Of a stretch of 64,000 nucleotides of DNA, positions 43,007 through 50,179 are shown piece after piece (within the stretch, counting starts at the first letter, position 1; every line of letters starts with the position of its first letter). Below the pieces are notes generated by a model. It saw only the letters and a program-made list of their open reading frames with translations, did not search any database and had not been told where the DNA came from. Origin of the DNA: Chryseobacterium angstadtii (GTDB lineage Bacteria; Bacteroidota; Bacteroidia; Flavobacteriales; Weeksellaceae); NCBI RefSeq assembly GCF_001045465.1, contig NZ_LFND01000002.1:496001-560000 (forward strand), read 5' to 3'. Position numbers and translations under genes: made by a program.

Positions 43007-43456
43007 ATGAAAAAATTTTTCATCCACATTCCATTACTAGCATTATGTACTACACTTACTCTTGTTTCATGTAATACATCCAAAAACGTTAATACCAATC
43101 TACCCAAAGATATATCCGAAAGACCTGCTGATGAAGACAGCCAGAAATATGAACAGGCTCAACTGGATAAACTAAAAGCATCTATTGAATCACAAGCATC
43201 CAAAGAAAAGTGCAGCAATGCTTCAGAATGGACATTTGCCCCAATGGGAGCCAAAGCCTGTGGAGGACCACAACAATACATTGCTTATCCTAAAGAAATA
43301 GAAACCAGCATATTGCCACGTATTGAGCAGTATACACAGAAAGTAAAAGCTTTCAATGAAAAATACAATATCACCTCCGACTGTATGATGGTAGCACCGC
43401 CTACATCCGTAAAATGTATCGGTGGAAAACCTCAGCTTATAACGGCAGATCAATAA
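43007..43456 (+). CDS. Hypothetical lipoprotein
   Basis: 149 aa. Signal ending TLTLVSC. Mature part begins with a charged linker (DISERPADEDSQKYEQAQLDK) and holds conserved-looking Cys and aromatic residues (CSNASEWTFAPMGAKACGG, PQQYIAYPKEIE). No family recognised with certainty. Four cysteines after the lipid Cys may form two disulfides. Monocistronic with its own terminator. Confidence 0.78.
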   Translation: MKKFFIHIPLLALCTTLTLVSCNTSKNVNTNLPKDISERPADEDSQKYEQAQLDKLKASIESQASKEKCSNASEWTFAPMGAKACGGPQQYIAYPKEIETSILPRIEQYTQKVKAFNEKYNITSDCMMVAPPTSVKCIGGKPQLITADQ

Positions 43457-43539
43457 AAAAGAAAAAAATCAAAGCAAAGGTTATATATCCCGTTGAATTA
43501 TCAACAAAACTCATTCAGGAGTTTATACTAAGGATTGAA

Positions 43540-43568
43540 AAAAGCTCTATCGGTATGATGGAGCTTTT
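43540..43568 (+). terminator. Terminator after the lipoprotein gene
   Basis: AAAAGCTCTATC / GATGGAGCTTTT, 12-bp stem with one wobble and a 5-nt loop. Confidence 0.85.
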
Positions 43569-43587
43569 ATTTATTTGTGGTTGAGTA

Positions 43588-43733
43588 GATTTCAGATGAC
43601 AGATTTCAGATTTCAGACTGAGATCAAGGCTAAGGCTGAGGTCTAGATAGAGATTAAGGATATTATTTGAAGAAAAACTCTCCAACCCTAAAACTCTCCC
43701 ACTCTCAAACTCGTATCCCGAAACCCGAAACTA
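43588..43733 (+). repeat. Composite mosaic repeat element, pair B left copy
   Basis: Order TTTCAGACTGAGATCAAGGC, hexamers AAGGCT, core TCTAGATAGAGATTAAGG with TATTATTTGAAGAAAA, CTCTCCAACCC / CTCTCCCACTCTCAAACTCG and end TATCCCGAAACCCGAAAC. Same architecture as 34585; the heptamer block is reduced here. It ends at the 3' end of the carbonic anhydrase gene. Confidence 0.8.
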
Positions 43734-44264
43734 GCTCCCCACCTCAAGATTCTCCTTATACCACGAAGAATATTTCACATAATTATCAGCAATTCTGTTC
43801 ACTTCTCCTTCCAGTAACTGAGCTGAGATATCTTTAATTTTTCTTGCCGGAACACCGCCCCATACTTCTCCTGATTTGATATGCGTACCCTGCGTTACCA
43901 CAGAACCGGCTCCTACGATAGAATTTTCTTCTACCAGACAGTCATCCATTACAATCGCTCCCATTCCAATCAGCACATTGTCCTGAATGGTACATCCGTG
44001 AACGATGGCATTGTGCCCGATAGACACATTATTCCCGATATTTAAAGGGTATTTCTGGTAAGTACAGTGCAGCATAGCATTGTCCTGAACATTCACTTTA
44101 TCGCCCATCTTAATGTAGTGTACATCTCCCCGGATCACTGCATTATACCATATACTGCAGTTTTGTCCCATCGTGACGTCCCCGATAATGGTTGCCGTTT
44201 CTGCCAAAAATGTGCCCTCTCCTATCTGAGGTGTCTTTCCTAAAAGTTCTTTTACAATTGCCAT
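43731..44264 (-). CDS. Gamma-class carbonic anhydrase family protein
   Basis: 177 aa, left-handed beta-helix of hexapeptide repeats (IIGDVTMGQNCSIWYNAVIRGD, INIGNNVSIGHNAIVHGCTI in parts, IGMGAIVMDDCLVEENSIVG). The three zinc His positions are present in MLHCTYQ and SIGHNAIVHG. Members act as CO2 hydratases or as acyltransferase-like YrdA/PaaY proteins without proven activity. Convergent spacing to a repeat element at the 3' end. Confidence 0.93.
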   Translation of the reverse strand: MAIVKELLGKTPQIGEGTFLAETATIIGDVTMGQNCSIWYNAVIRGDVHYIKMGDKVNVQDNAMLHCTYQKYPLNIGNNVSIGHNAIVHGCTIQDNVLIGMGAIVMDDCLVEENSIVGAGSVVTQGTHIKSGEVWGGVPARKIKDISAQLLEGEVNRIADNYVKYSSWYKENLEVGS

Positions 44265-44369
44265 AATTTTAATTTGAAAATAAGTTAATTTGAAAATGTA
44301 AATTCTGATTACATGAAATAACTTTTAATTTTTTTGAAAATAAATTGAATTGAATATTATATTCGCCTA

Positions 44370-44474
44370 CACTCATTTCTACCTTCTCATCCCCAACCTC
44401 TAATTTTAAATGAGCGTGATAGCAAAAATCTAATTTCCAATCGGTGACTTCTAATTTCTAATTGCGTATTTTTG
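44370..44474 (+). promoter_or_regulatory. Short-period repeat tract and -7 box before the Nfu gene
   Basis: Degenerate TTCTAATTTC-type tract (about 44370-44465) like that at 2867-2900, then TATTTTTG (44467-44474), an exact TAnnTTTG box 21 nt before ATG 44496. Confidence 0.45.
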
Positions 44475-44495
44475 TATCTCAAATTTAACGAAAAA

Positions 44496-45374
44496 ATGCG
44501 TACGATACTTATAGAACCAACTGAAAACCCAAAAGTGATGAAATTTGTCGCGGATTATAACCTGATCCCGGGATCTTTAGAGTTGGACAGAAGTTCAGAT
44601 ATTTCAGAAATTCCTTTAGCTCAGGAACTTTTCAACTATCCTTTTGTGGAAAGAGTTTTTATAACTGCTAATTTTGTAGCAGTAGCCAAGCAGGACACTA
44701 TAGAATGGGAACATGTAGCAGAAAGTCTGAAAAATGTAATTGAAGACGAATTATTGGCCAACCCGAGAATTTACCTTCAGAAAAGAAAGGAAATGTATCA
44801 GATTTATGCGGAAATGACTCCTAATCCCAATGCGATGAAGTTTGTTTCCAGTAAATTCCTGATAGAAGGTTTTGTAGAAGTAAAATCTAAAGACCAGGCA
44901 GAAGGGGTTCCTTTGGCACAGGCTATTTTTAACGAGTTTGATTTTGCTAAGGAAGTTTTTATTTCCGATAACTTTGTTGCCGTTACAAGAGATCAGTCTG
45001 TAGAATGGCACCAGGTGATGATGGCTGTTCGTGGTTTTATTGCCGAATATCTTCAGAACGGCGGCGAAATTTCAAATATCGAGCCCCAGAAACATGAAAA
45101 CCCTGTTGAAAATATCATCAACAGAGAATATACGGACGACGAACAGAAAATTTCAGATATCTTAAATGAATATGTAGCCCCTGCCGTAGAAAACGACGGT
45201 GGAAAAATTTCCCTGATGGAATATGATCAGGAAAATAAAACGGCGAAAATGCTTCTACAGGGGGCATGTTCAGGATGTCCAAGCTCTACTGCCACTTTGA
45301 AAAACGGAATTGAAAATATTTTAAAACAATTCGTTCCTGATCTGGTGGAAAGAGTGGAAGCGGTGAATGGGTAA
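44496..45374 (+). CDS. NifU-family Fe-S scaffold with tandem Nfu N-terminal domains
   Basis: About 292 aa from ATG 44496; an in-frame TTG at 44472 falls inside the -7 box. Two similar Nfu_N domains lie in a row: residues about 5-90 (NPKVMKFVADYNLIPGSLEL, FITANFVAVAK) and about 100-190 (NPNAMKFVSSKFLIEGFVEV, FISDNFVAVTR). The C-terminal NifU domain has GACSGCPSSTATLKNGIENIL, with the CxxC that binds a bridging 4Fe-4S cluster. Fe-S carrier to target proteins. Confidence 0.92.
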   Translation: MRTILIEPTENPKVMKFVADYNLIPGSLELDRSSDISEIPLAQELFNYPFVERVFITANFVAVAKQDTIEWEHVAESLKNVIEDELLANPRIYLQKRKEMYQIYAEMTPNPNAMKFVSSKFLIEGFVEVKSKDQAEGVPLAQAIFNEFDFAKEVFISDNFVAVTRDQSVEWHQVMMAVRGFIAEYLQNGGEISNIEPQKHENPVENIINREYTDDEQKISDILNEYVAPAVENDGGKISLMEYDQENKTAKMLLQGACSGCPSSTATLKNGIENILKQFVPDLVERVEAVNG

Positions 45375-45375
45375 T

Positions 45376-45535
45376 GGGTTTCGGGATACGAGTTTGAGAG
45401 TGAGAGAGTTTTAGGGTTTTAGGGTTTTAGGGTTTTAGAGTTGAAGGTTTTCTTCAAATAATAACCTTAATCTAGACCTTAACCTCAGTTTGAAATCTTG
45501 GCTCTTGTGTCTTGACTCTTGACTCTTGTATCTTT
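45376..45535 (-). repeat. Composite mosaic repeat element, pair B right copy (inverted)
   Basis: Inverted copy: GGGTTTCGGGATACGAG, GAGAGTGAGAGAG, then three octamers TTTTAGGG at 45409-45432, TTTTCTTCAAATAATAACC, hexamers, and heptamers of the TCTTGRY kind to 45532. It mirrors 43588-43733, so the pair frames the carbonic anhydrase and Nfu genes. Confidence 0.8.
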
Positions 45536-45581
45536 ATTCACTTCTCCTATCAATTTAAATTATAATTAAAAAAAGAAAGTT

Positions 45582-46634
45582 TTGCAGAAAGAATCCCTAA
45601 GTTCAAAAAAAGGAATTTTATTAGTCAATCTGGGATCGCCAAGATCAACAGCGGTAAATGATGTAAAGGAATATCTTGACGAATTTTTAATGGATGAAAG
45701 GGTAATAGACTACCGATGGATCTTCCGTGCATTGCTGGTTCAGGGAATCATTCTTAAAACAAGGCCTGCAAAATCTGCAGAGGCCTATAAAACCGTCTGG
45801 ACAGATGAAGGTTCTCCCTTAATTTTCATTACGGAAAGAATTCAAAAGAAACTTCAGAAAATAGTGGATGTTCCCGTTGAAATCGGGATGAGATATGCTC
45901 AGCCAAGTATTGAAACCGGAATTCAAAAACTGGTGGATCAGGGAGTTTCAGAAATCGTTCTTTTCCCACTGTACCCTCAATATGCAATGAGTACTACGGA
46001 AACCGTTATTGAAAAAGCTGAGGAAGTACGGAAAAAGAAATTTCCAGAGGTTAAGATCAATTATATACAGCCGTTTTACAACAGAGACATTTATATTAAT
46101 TGTCTGGCAGAAAGTATCAAGGAAAAGCTTCCTGAAAATTTTGATGCTTTACAATTCTCTTATCACGGCGTTCCGGAAAGACATATTTACAAAACAGATC
46201 CGTCAAAAACCTGTAAGATTGATGAAGCCAACTGTATCAACAGTCAGGTAGATACCCATAATGCTTACTGTTACAGGCATCAGTGTTATAAAACTACGGA
46301 AGCTGTTATTGCTAAAATGGGACTTCCCAAAGAAAAAACCATCGTTTCTTTCCAGTCAAGATTAGGAAAAGACAAATGGATAGAGCCTTACACCGATGAA
46401 ACTTTAGAAACGATTCCTAAAAAAGGAGTGAAAAACCTAGCTATTGTATGCCCGGCTTTCGTTTCAGACTGTCTTGAAACGCTGGAAGAAATTTCCGTAG
46501 AAGGCAAAGAACAGTTTCAGCATGCGGGAGGAGAAAATTTCCATTACATTCCCTGCCTGAATGATGAAGACCGCTGGATTGAAGTCGTAAAGATACTCTG
46601 CGAAGAGAAACTGAATGATTTTTATCTGGTTTAA
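45582..46634 (+). CDS. hemH: Ferrochelatase
   Basis: 350 aa. KKGILLVNLGSPRS at the N-terminus, active-site QFSYHGVPERH (His) and CPAFVSDCLETLEEI (Glu). Several cysteines (CKIDEANC, CYRHQCYK) occur in the middle, as in bacterial ferrochelatases that carry a 2Fe-2S cluster. Inserts Fe2+ into porphyrin. No ATG is available: a stop at 45567-45569 leaves TTG at 45582 as the only start, so translation is expected to be weak. Confidence 0.95.
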   Translation: MQKESLSSKKGILLVNLGSPRSTAVNDVKEYLDEFLMDERVIDYRWIFRALLVQGIILKTRPAKSAEAYKTVWTDEGSPLIFITERIQKKLQKIVDVPVEIGMRYAQPSIETGIQKLVDQGVSEIVLFPLYPQYAMSTTETVIEKAEEVRKKKFPEVKINYIQPFYNRDIYINCLAESIKEKLPENFDALQFSYHGVPERHIYKTDPSKTCKIDEANCINSQVDTHNAYCYRHQCYKTTEAVIAKMGLPKEKTIVSFQSRLGKDKWIEPYTDETLETIPKKGVKNLAIVCPAFVSDCLETLEEISVEGKEQFQHAGGENFHYIPCLNDEDRWIEVVKILCEEKLNDFYLV

Positions 46635-46639
46635 AATAT

Positions 46640-46666
46640 AAAGGAGCTGCATTGAACAGCTCCTTT
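46640..46666 (+). terminator. Terminator of hemH
   Basis: AAAGGAGCTG / CAGCTCCTTT perfect stem, 7-nt loop, T-run, 6 nt after the stop. Confidence 0.92.
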
Positions 46667-46906
46667 TTTTATTAATATTATACGCAATCATCTGTGTACA
46701 TCTGAGAAATCTGTGGTTAAAATTTTTCAACCACAAAAGGCACAAAAGTTTTTTGAACACTTTAATTTTAATATCCATTTTTAATGCTGAGAAGTGCACT
46801 CAAGTTTTAAAAAAAATCAAAGATTTTTATTATTCCCGCAGATTCCGCGAATTGAGCAGATTTTTCACAAATAAGAATTCTAAGATCTTTTGGAAATTAT
46901 TGGATC

Positions 46907-46955
46907 AAACCTTATAGGTTTTTAATATGCTTAAGCTTTAAAACCTATAAGGTTT
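46907..46955. repeat. 16-bp perfect inverted repeat
   Basis: AAACCTTATAGGTTTT (46907-46922) and its exact reverse complement (46940-46955) with a 17-nt loop. Each arm is itself nearly palindromic, so several alternate folds are possible. No T-run follows. Confidence 0.8.
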
Positions 46956-47111
46956 AGCCCTTTATAAAATCAGCGTCATCCGTAAAATCGGCGAGAGAAA
47001 AGTATCCATAAAATTAGTGGTTAGAAAAAATTATAAACCACAAAAGACAGCAAAAAAAAAGAGACATCCACAATATGAATGCCCCTTTCTATTTATTTTG
47101 ATATGTATCAA

Positions 47112-48326
47112 TTACTTTCCTATCGGCGTCCTAAACTCCCCATATCCCATCAGTCCATCATAATTACGTCCAAACGGAGCATAATATAAAAACGCCTGAT
47201 ACAGGTTTTCTGTCTGCCAGAAATTACCGTTCACCTCTCCAAAATTTAGAGAACCATTGCTTTCTTTTGTGGCCAGAATATAGTTGTAGAAACCTTGTTT
47301 CAGAAATATTTTCGCTACATATCTTTTATTGGCAGCATCGTATTGCATCTGATTTTCTTTGCTGGGCTTAAAGTCATTAAAACCTCCAAGCACATAGATT
47401 TCTTTATCTACAGGATCCGAATCCAGAGAAAAATAAACCCATGAATAATCCGCTTCTCTTTCCGCATTTCTTTCCAGTCCTAAATCATTTCTTCTGTAAT
47501 ACCACGCTCCGTTTACATCTGGCTGGTACTGATAATTCAGAGGAAAAGCCCATACCGGATGAAGATAAGTCTGGTTTACGCCATCCTTTAATTCTGTAGC
47601 TCTCACCATATCTGCGGCCATGTTCATATTCTTATTATCAAAATAATAGAATTCGTTATTGCCAGGGAATACAAGATTCATCTGTTGAAAAAGAAGCTGA
47701 TTTCCTAAAGTGGCGCTTGGTTTCAGATTATTAACCACTACATTCGGATTATTGTTCTGCATCACATTCAACGTCATTGAATTCACATTCGAAGAAAGGT
47801 CACCTCCTTTTGAAGTCGCTTTTACTTCTACCCTTTGATTGATATTCGGATTTTTGGCGTCTGCAATTCTTGAGATATTCAGAGCAACCGTTGCGGCATC
47901 TTCAACCAGATAAAAACGTCTTTTAAAAAGAGGTCTGTCTGCTGAATCTTTGTAGACAATCAGTTCAAAATTCCCTGATATTTTCGGCTGCATCTTATCA
48001 TTTGGGAACGTAAGCTTATAATGGGTATACGCTTGTAATGTATTAAAAGAATACTCGAACTTATCCAGAAGTCCATTCAGACTTCCGTTAGCAATTTCCG
48101 TAAAAAACAGATTATCATCGTTCCAGTTTCTGTCGTAATGTTTGATCGTGTATCGGTAGATTTCGCTGGCATTGGTAAGATCATCGAAGCTTAAAATCAA
48201 CTGTTCACCAAACTTTATCACCGGCGTTTCATCATTCGTTTGCGGATTAAAAAGCTGGATGCTCTGGATATTCTGTCCAAAAACCAGTCCGCCCAAAGAA
48301 AGTAAAAGTATTCGCAAAGTTTTCAT
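47112..48326 (-). CDS. T9SS plug protein family (DUF5103)
   Basis: 404 aa with signal peptide (LLLSLGGLVFGQ). DUF5103 core: NIQSIQLFNPQTNDETPVI, YRYTIKHYDRNWNDD, FEYSFNTLQAYTHYKLTFPN, HPVWAFPLNYQYQPDVNGAW, VLGGFNDFK. From memory this family includes the Plug protein that closes the T9SS translocon SprA in F. johnsoniae. Matches the T9SS cargo proteins found in this window. Stands alone on the reverse strand. Confidence 0.85.
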   Translation of the reverse strand: MKTLRILLLSLGGLVFGQNIQSIQLFNPQTNDETPVIKFGEQLILSFDDLTNASEIYRYTIKHYDRNWNDDNLFFTEIANGSLNGLLDKFEYSFNTLQAYTHYKLTFPNDKMQPKISGNFELIVYKDSADRPLFKRRFYLVEDAATVALNISRIADAKNPNINQRVEVKATSKGGDLSSNVNSMTLNVMQNNNPNVVVNNLKPSATLGNQLLFQQMNLVFPGNNEFYYFDNKNMNMAADMVRATELKDGVNQTYLHPVWAFPLNYQYQPDVNGAWYYRRNDLGLERNAEREADYSWVYFSLDSDPVDKEIYVLGGFNDFKPSKENQMQYDAANKRYVAKIFLKQGFYNYILATKESNGSLNFGEVNGNFWQTENLYQAFLYYAPFGRNYDGLMGYGEFRTPIGK

Positions 48327-48370
48327 TATGACGAAGATAACGAAAAATCGGGATTTTCTTAATAATATCG

Positions 48371-48378
48371 TATTTTTG
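48371..48378 (+). promoter_or_regulatory. -7 box of the MBL hydrolase gene
   Basis: TATTTTTG, exact TAnnTTTG, 19 nt before ATG 48398. No -33 match. Confidence 0.5.
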
Positions 48379-48397
48379 AAATAAAAAAATATCAGTT

Positions 48398-49036
48398 ATG
48401 CTTCAGATTCAAGGCTTCGTATTCAATTTTGCCAGCGAAAATACCTATATCCTTTACAACGACCATAAAAATGCCTGGCTTATTGATCCGGGAAATATGA
48501 ATGAGCAGGAAACCAAAGCCATCGAAAACTTTATTTCCGAAAACGGACTGAAGATTCAGAAAATCCTTCTGACCCATGCACACATCGACCACGTTCTTGG
48601 TTTGCAATGGGCTTTTGATACGTTCAAAGTACCGGTTCACATGCATCAGGAAGATCAGGAAGTTCTGGATATGCTTCAGGCAAGCGGAATGAGATTTGGC
48701 TTCTCCGTTGATCCTGTAAAAGCAGATATTACTTATATCAACGAAGGTGAAGTTCTTGAACTGGATGGCGAGAAATTTAAAATTTACCATGTTCCGGGAC
48801 ATTCTCCGGGCAGTGTTGTTTACCATAATGAAGACCAGAAATTTATGATCTCAGGAGATGTTCTTTTTGAAGGAAGCATCGGAAGAACCGATCTTTACAA
48901 AGGAAATCATGAGTTACTAATAAACGGGATTACCAATAAACTATTTATTCTGGACGATGAAACACAGGTTCTTTCCGGACATGGAAATCCTACGACCATT
49001 GGTTTTGAGAAGCAATATAATCCGTTTTTTAAGTAG
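48398..49036 (+). CDS. MBL-fold metallo-hydrolase, glyoxalase II-like
   Basis: 212 aa, cytoplasmic. The HxHxDH motif is complete in LLTHAHIDHVLGL, with further ligands in HVPGHSPGSVV, ISGDVLFEGSIGRTDL and LSGHGNPTTIG. This is the YcbL/glyoxalase II-like pattern: hydrolysis of thioesters or related substrates. Contrast with the exported PqqB-like protein at 23041, which lacks the Asp. Confidence 0.93.
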   Translation: MLQIQGFVFNFASENTYILYNDHKNAWLIDPGNMNEQETKAIENFISENGLKIQKILLTHAHIDHVLGLQWAFDTFKVPVHMHQEDQEVLDMLQASGMRFGFSVDPVKADITYINEGEVLELDGEKFKIYHVPGHSPGSVVYHNEDQKFMISGDVLFEGSIGRTDLYKGNHELLINGITNKLFILDDETQVLSGHGNPTTIGFEKQYNPFFK

Positions 49037-49121
49037 GTATCTTAATTTGAAGCTTCTCAGTATAAGAGTTGTATTCCAATAGAAGGAATTTAAAAAAACA
49101 GTACCCCATATTCCATAATAA

Positions 49122-49913
49122 TCAGATCCATAGGATATTATATTTTATTACAAAAGCAATAAGTTCTGATGATGTGGTGGTATCTGTTTTTCTTCTCAGG
49201 TTTTTTTTATGATTCTGTACGGTATGATAAGAAATAAATAATTTTTCAGAAATTTGGGGAGTGGTATATCCTTCTGCCATTAACCTTAAAACTTCTTTTT
49301 CTCGTTTAGTTATTTGTGGTATTTGGAAATCAATTTTATTAATTTTCTGCTCAAAATGTTTATAATATTGTACTTCTTCATTATTGAAATCAATTACGGA
49401 AAGAAGAGGCATATTGGTAATTTGAAGATGGGACAGATCATAAAAAATGTATAAAACACTTTCAATTTCATTGAATGAATTAATATAAAACCACGATTGT
49501 ATCAATACCCATCTATATTCTTCATTTTTGTTTTTGTATCTGGAATATAAATTAAATCTTAGCTTATCCCGAAATAATTTATCCGTATTCAAATAAACAT
49601 CTTTTGTAAATGCTGCCGCTGCAACAATATATTCGAGATCGTCCGGATGAAAGGCCGAGGAAAAGAAAGTGAAATCTTTACTAAGCCATTCTTCCCTTGA
49701 AAACGGAGTCATATCAGTAATATTCTCGCTTATTTGCCTCATCTTATGATCTACATAACTAGGCATGAAATAAAAAAAAGGACCTATCGCAAAATTTTCT
49801 GCGTTCTTTATTATTTCTGAAAATATCTCAGAAAAGTTCTTTTCTGTAAGTGTTTCATGAACTTGAAATTTTTCAATGTATTGTTCAACGTTCATTGGAT
49901 CTATTTTTTTCAT
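49122..49913 (-). CDS. LuxR-type transcriptional regulator with N-terminal PAS-like sensor
   Basis: 263 aa. N-terminal 180 residues look like a PAS-type sensor domain (FTFFSSAFHPDDLEYIVAAA, RYKNKNEEYRWVLIQSWFYI in parts). The C-terminal LuxR helix-turn-helix is clear: QITKREKEVLRLMAEGYTTPQ, ISEKLFISYHTVQNHKKNLRRK. No receiver Asp or kinase partner nearby. Target genes unknown; lies 3' of the trehalose locus on the same strand but separated by a terminator. Confidence 0.88.
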   Translation of the reverse strand: MKKIDPMNVEQYIEKFQVHETLTEKNFSEIFSEIIKNAENFAIGPFFYFMPSYVDHKMRQISENITDMTPFSREEWLSKDFTFFSSAFHPDDLEYIVAAAAFTKDVYLNTDKLFRDKLRFNLYSRYKNKNEEYRWVLIQSWFYINSFNEIESVLYIFYDLSHLQITNMPLLSVIDFNNEEVQYYKHFEQKINKIDFQIPQITKREKEVLRLMAEGYTTPQISEKLFISYHTVQNHKKNLRRKTDTTTSSELIAFVIKYNILWI

Positions 49914-50125
49914 GACAATGTTTTAACGTAAAATTATAAAAAATTCCTTTTAAAATACACCAGAGAAAACATAAGATTAATGGAAGAATACAAAGAAATA
50001 TCATCAATAAAACAATACTAAAAATCAACAACATACGCCATCTATTTATTTTATTCAATACAGATCATTTAGATCAAATTGATAAAACACACATAAATTA
50101 CTCTACTTTTTCTATAACAAAAAAA

Positions 50126-50146
50126 CCGCTAAATTAATTTAAGCGG
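50126..50146 (-). terminator. Terminator of the trehalose operon
   Basis: Inverted repeat CCGCTAAATT / AATTTAAGCGG with a T-run on the reverse strand, 34 nt after the TonB receptor stop. Confidence 0.75.
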
Positions 50147-50179
50147 CTTTTCTGGTGATATGAAGAAATAAATATAAGT

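Larger units (their letters stand above)
46635..47111. repeat. Intergenic repeat cluster after hemH
   Basis: 477 nt between hemH and the convergent plug gene. 46676-46840 is a diverged copy of the dispersed repeat at 20071-20220 (AACCACAAAAGGCACAAAAG and 3' flank AAAAAAAATCAAAGATTTTT). A 16-bp perfect inverted repeat lies at 46907-46955. Another fragment (GTGGTTAG, AAACCACAAAAGAC) is at 47025-47055. No gene seen. Confidence 0.75.
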
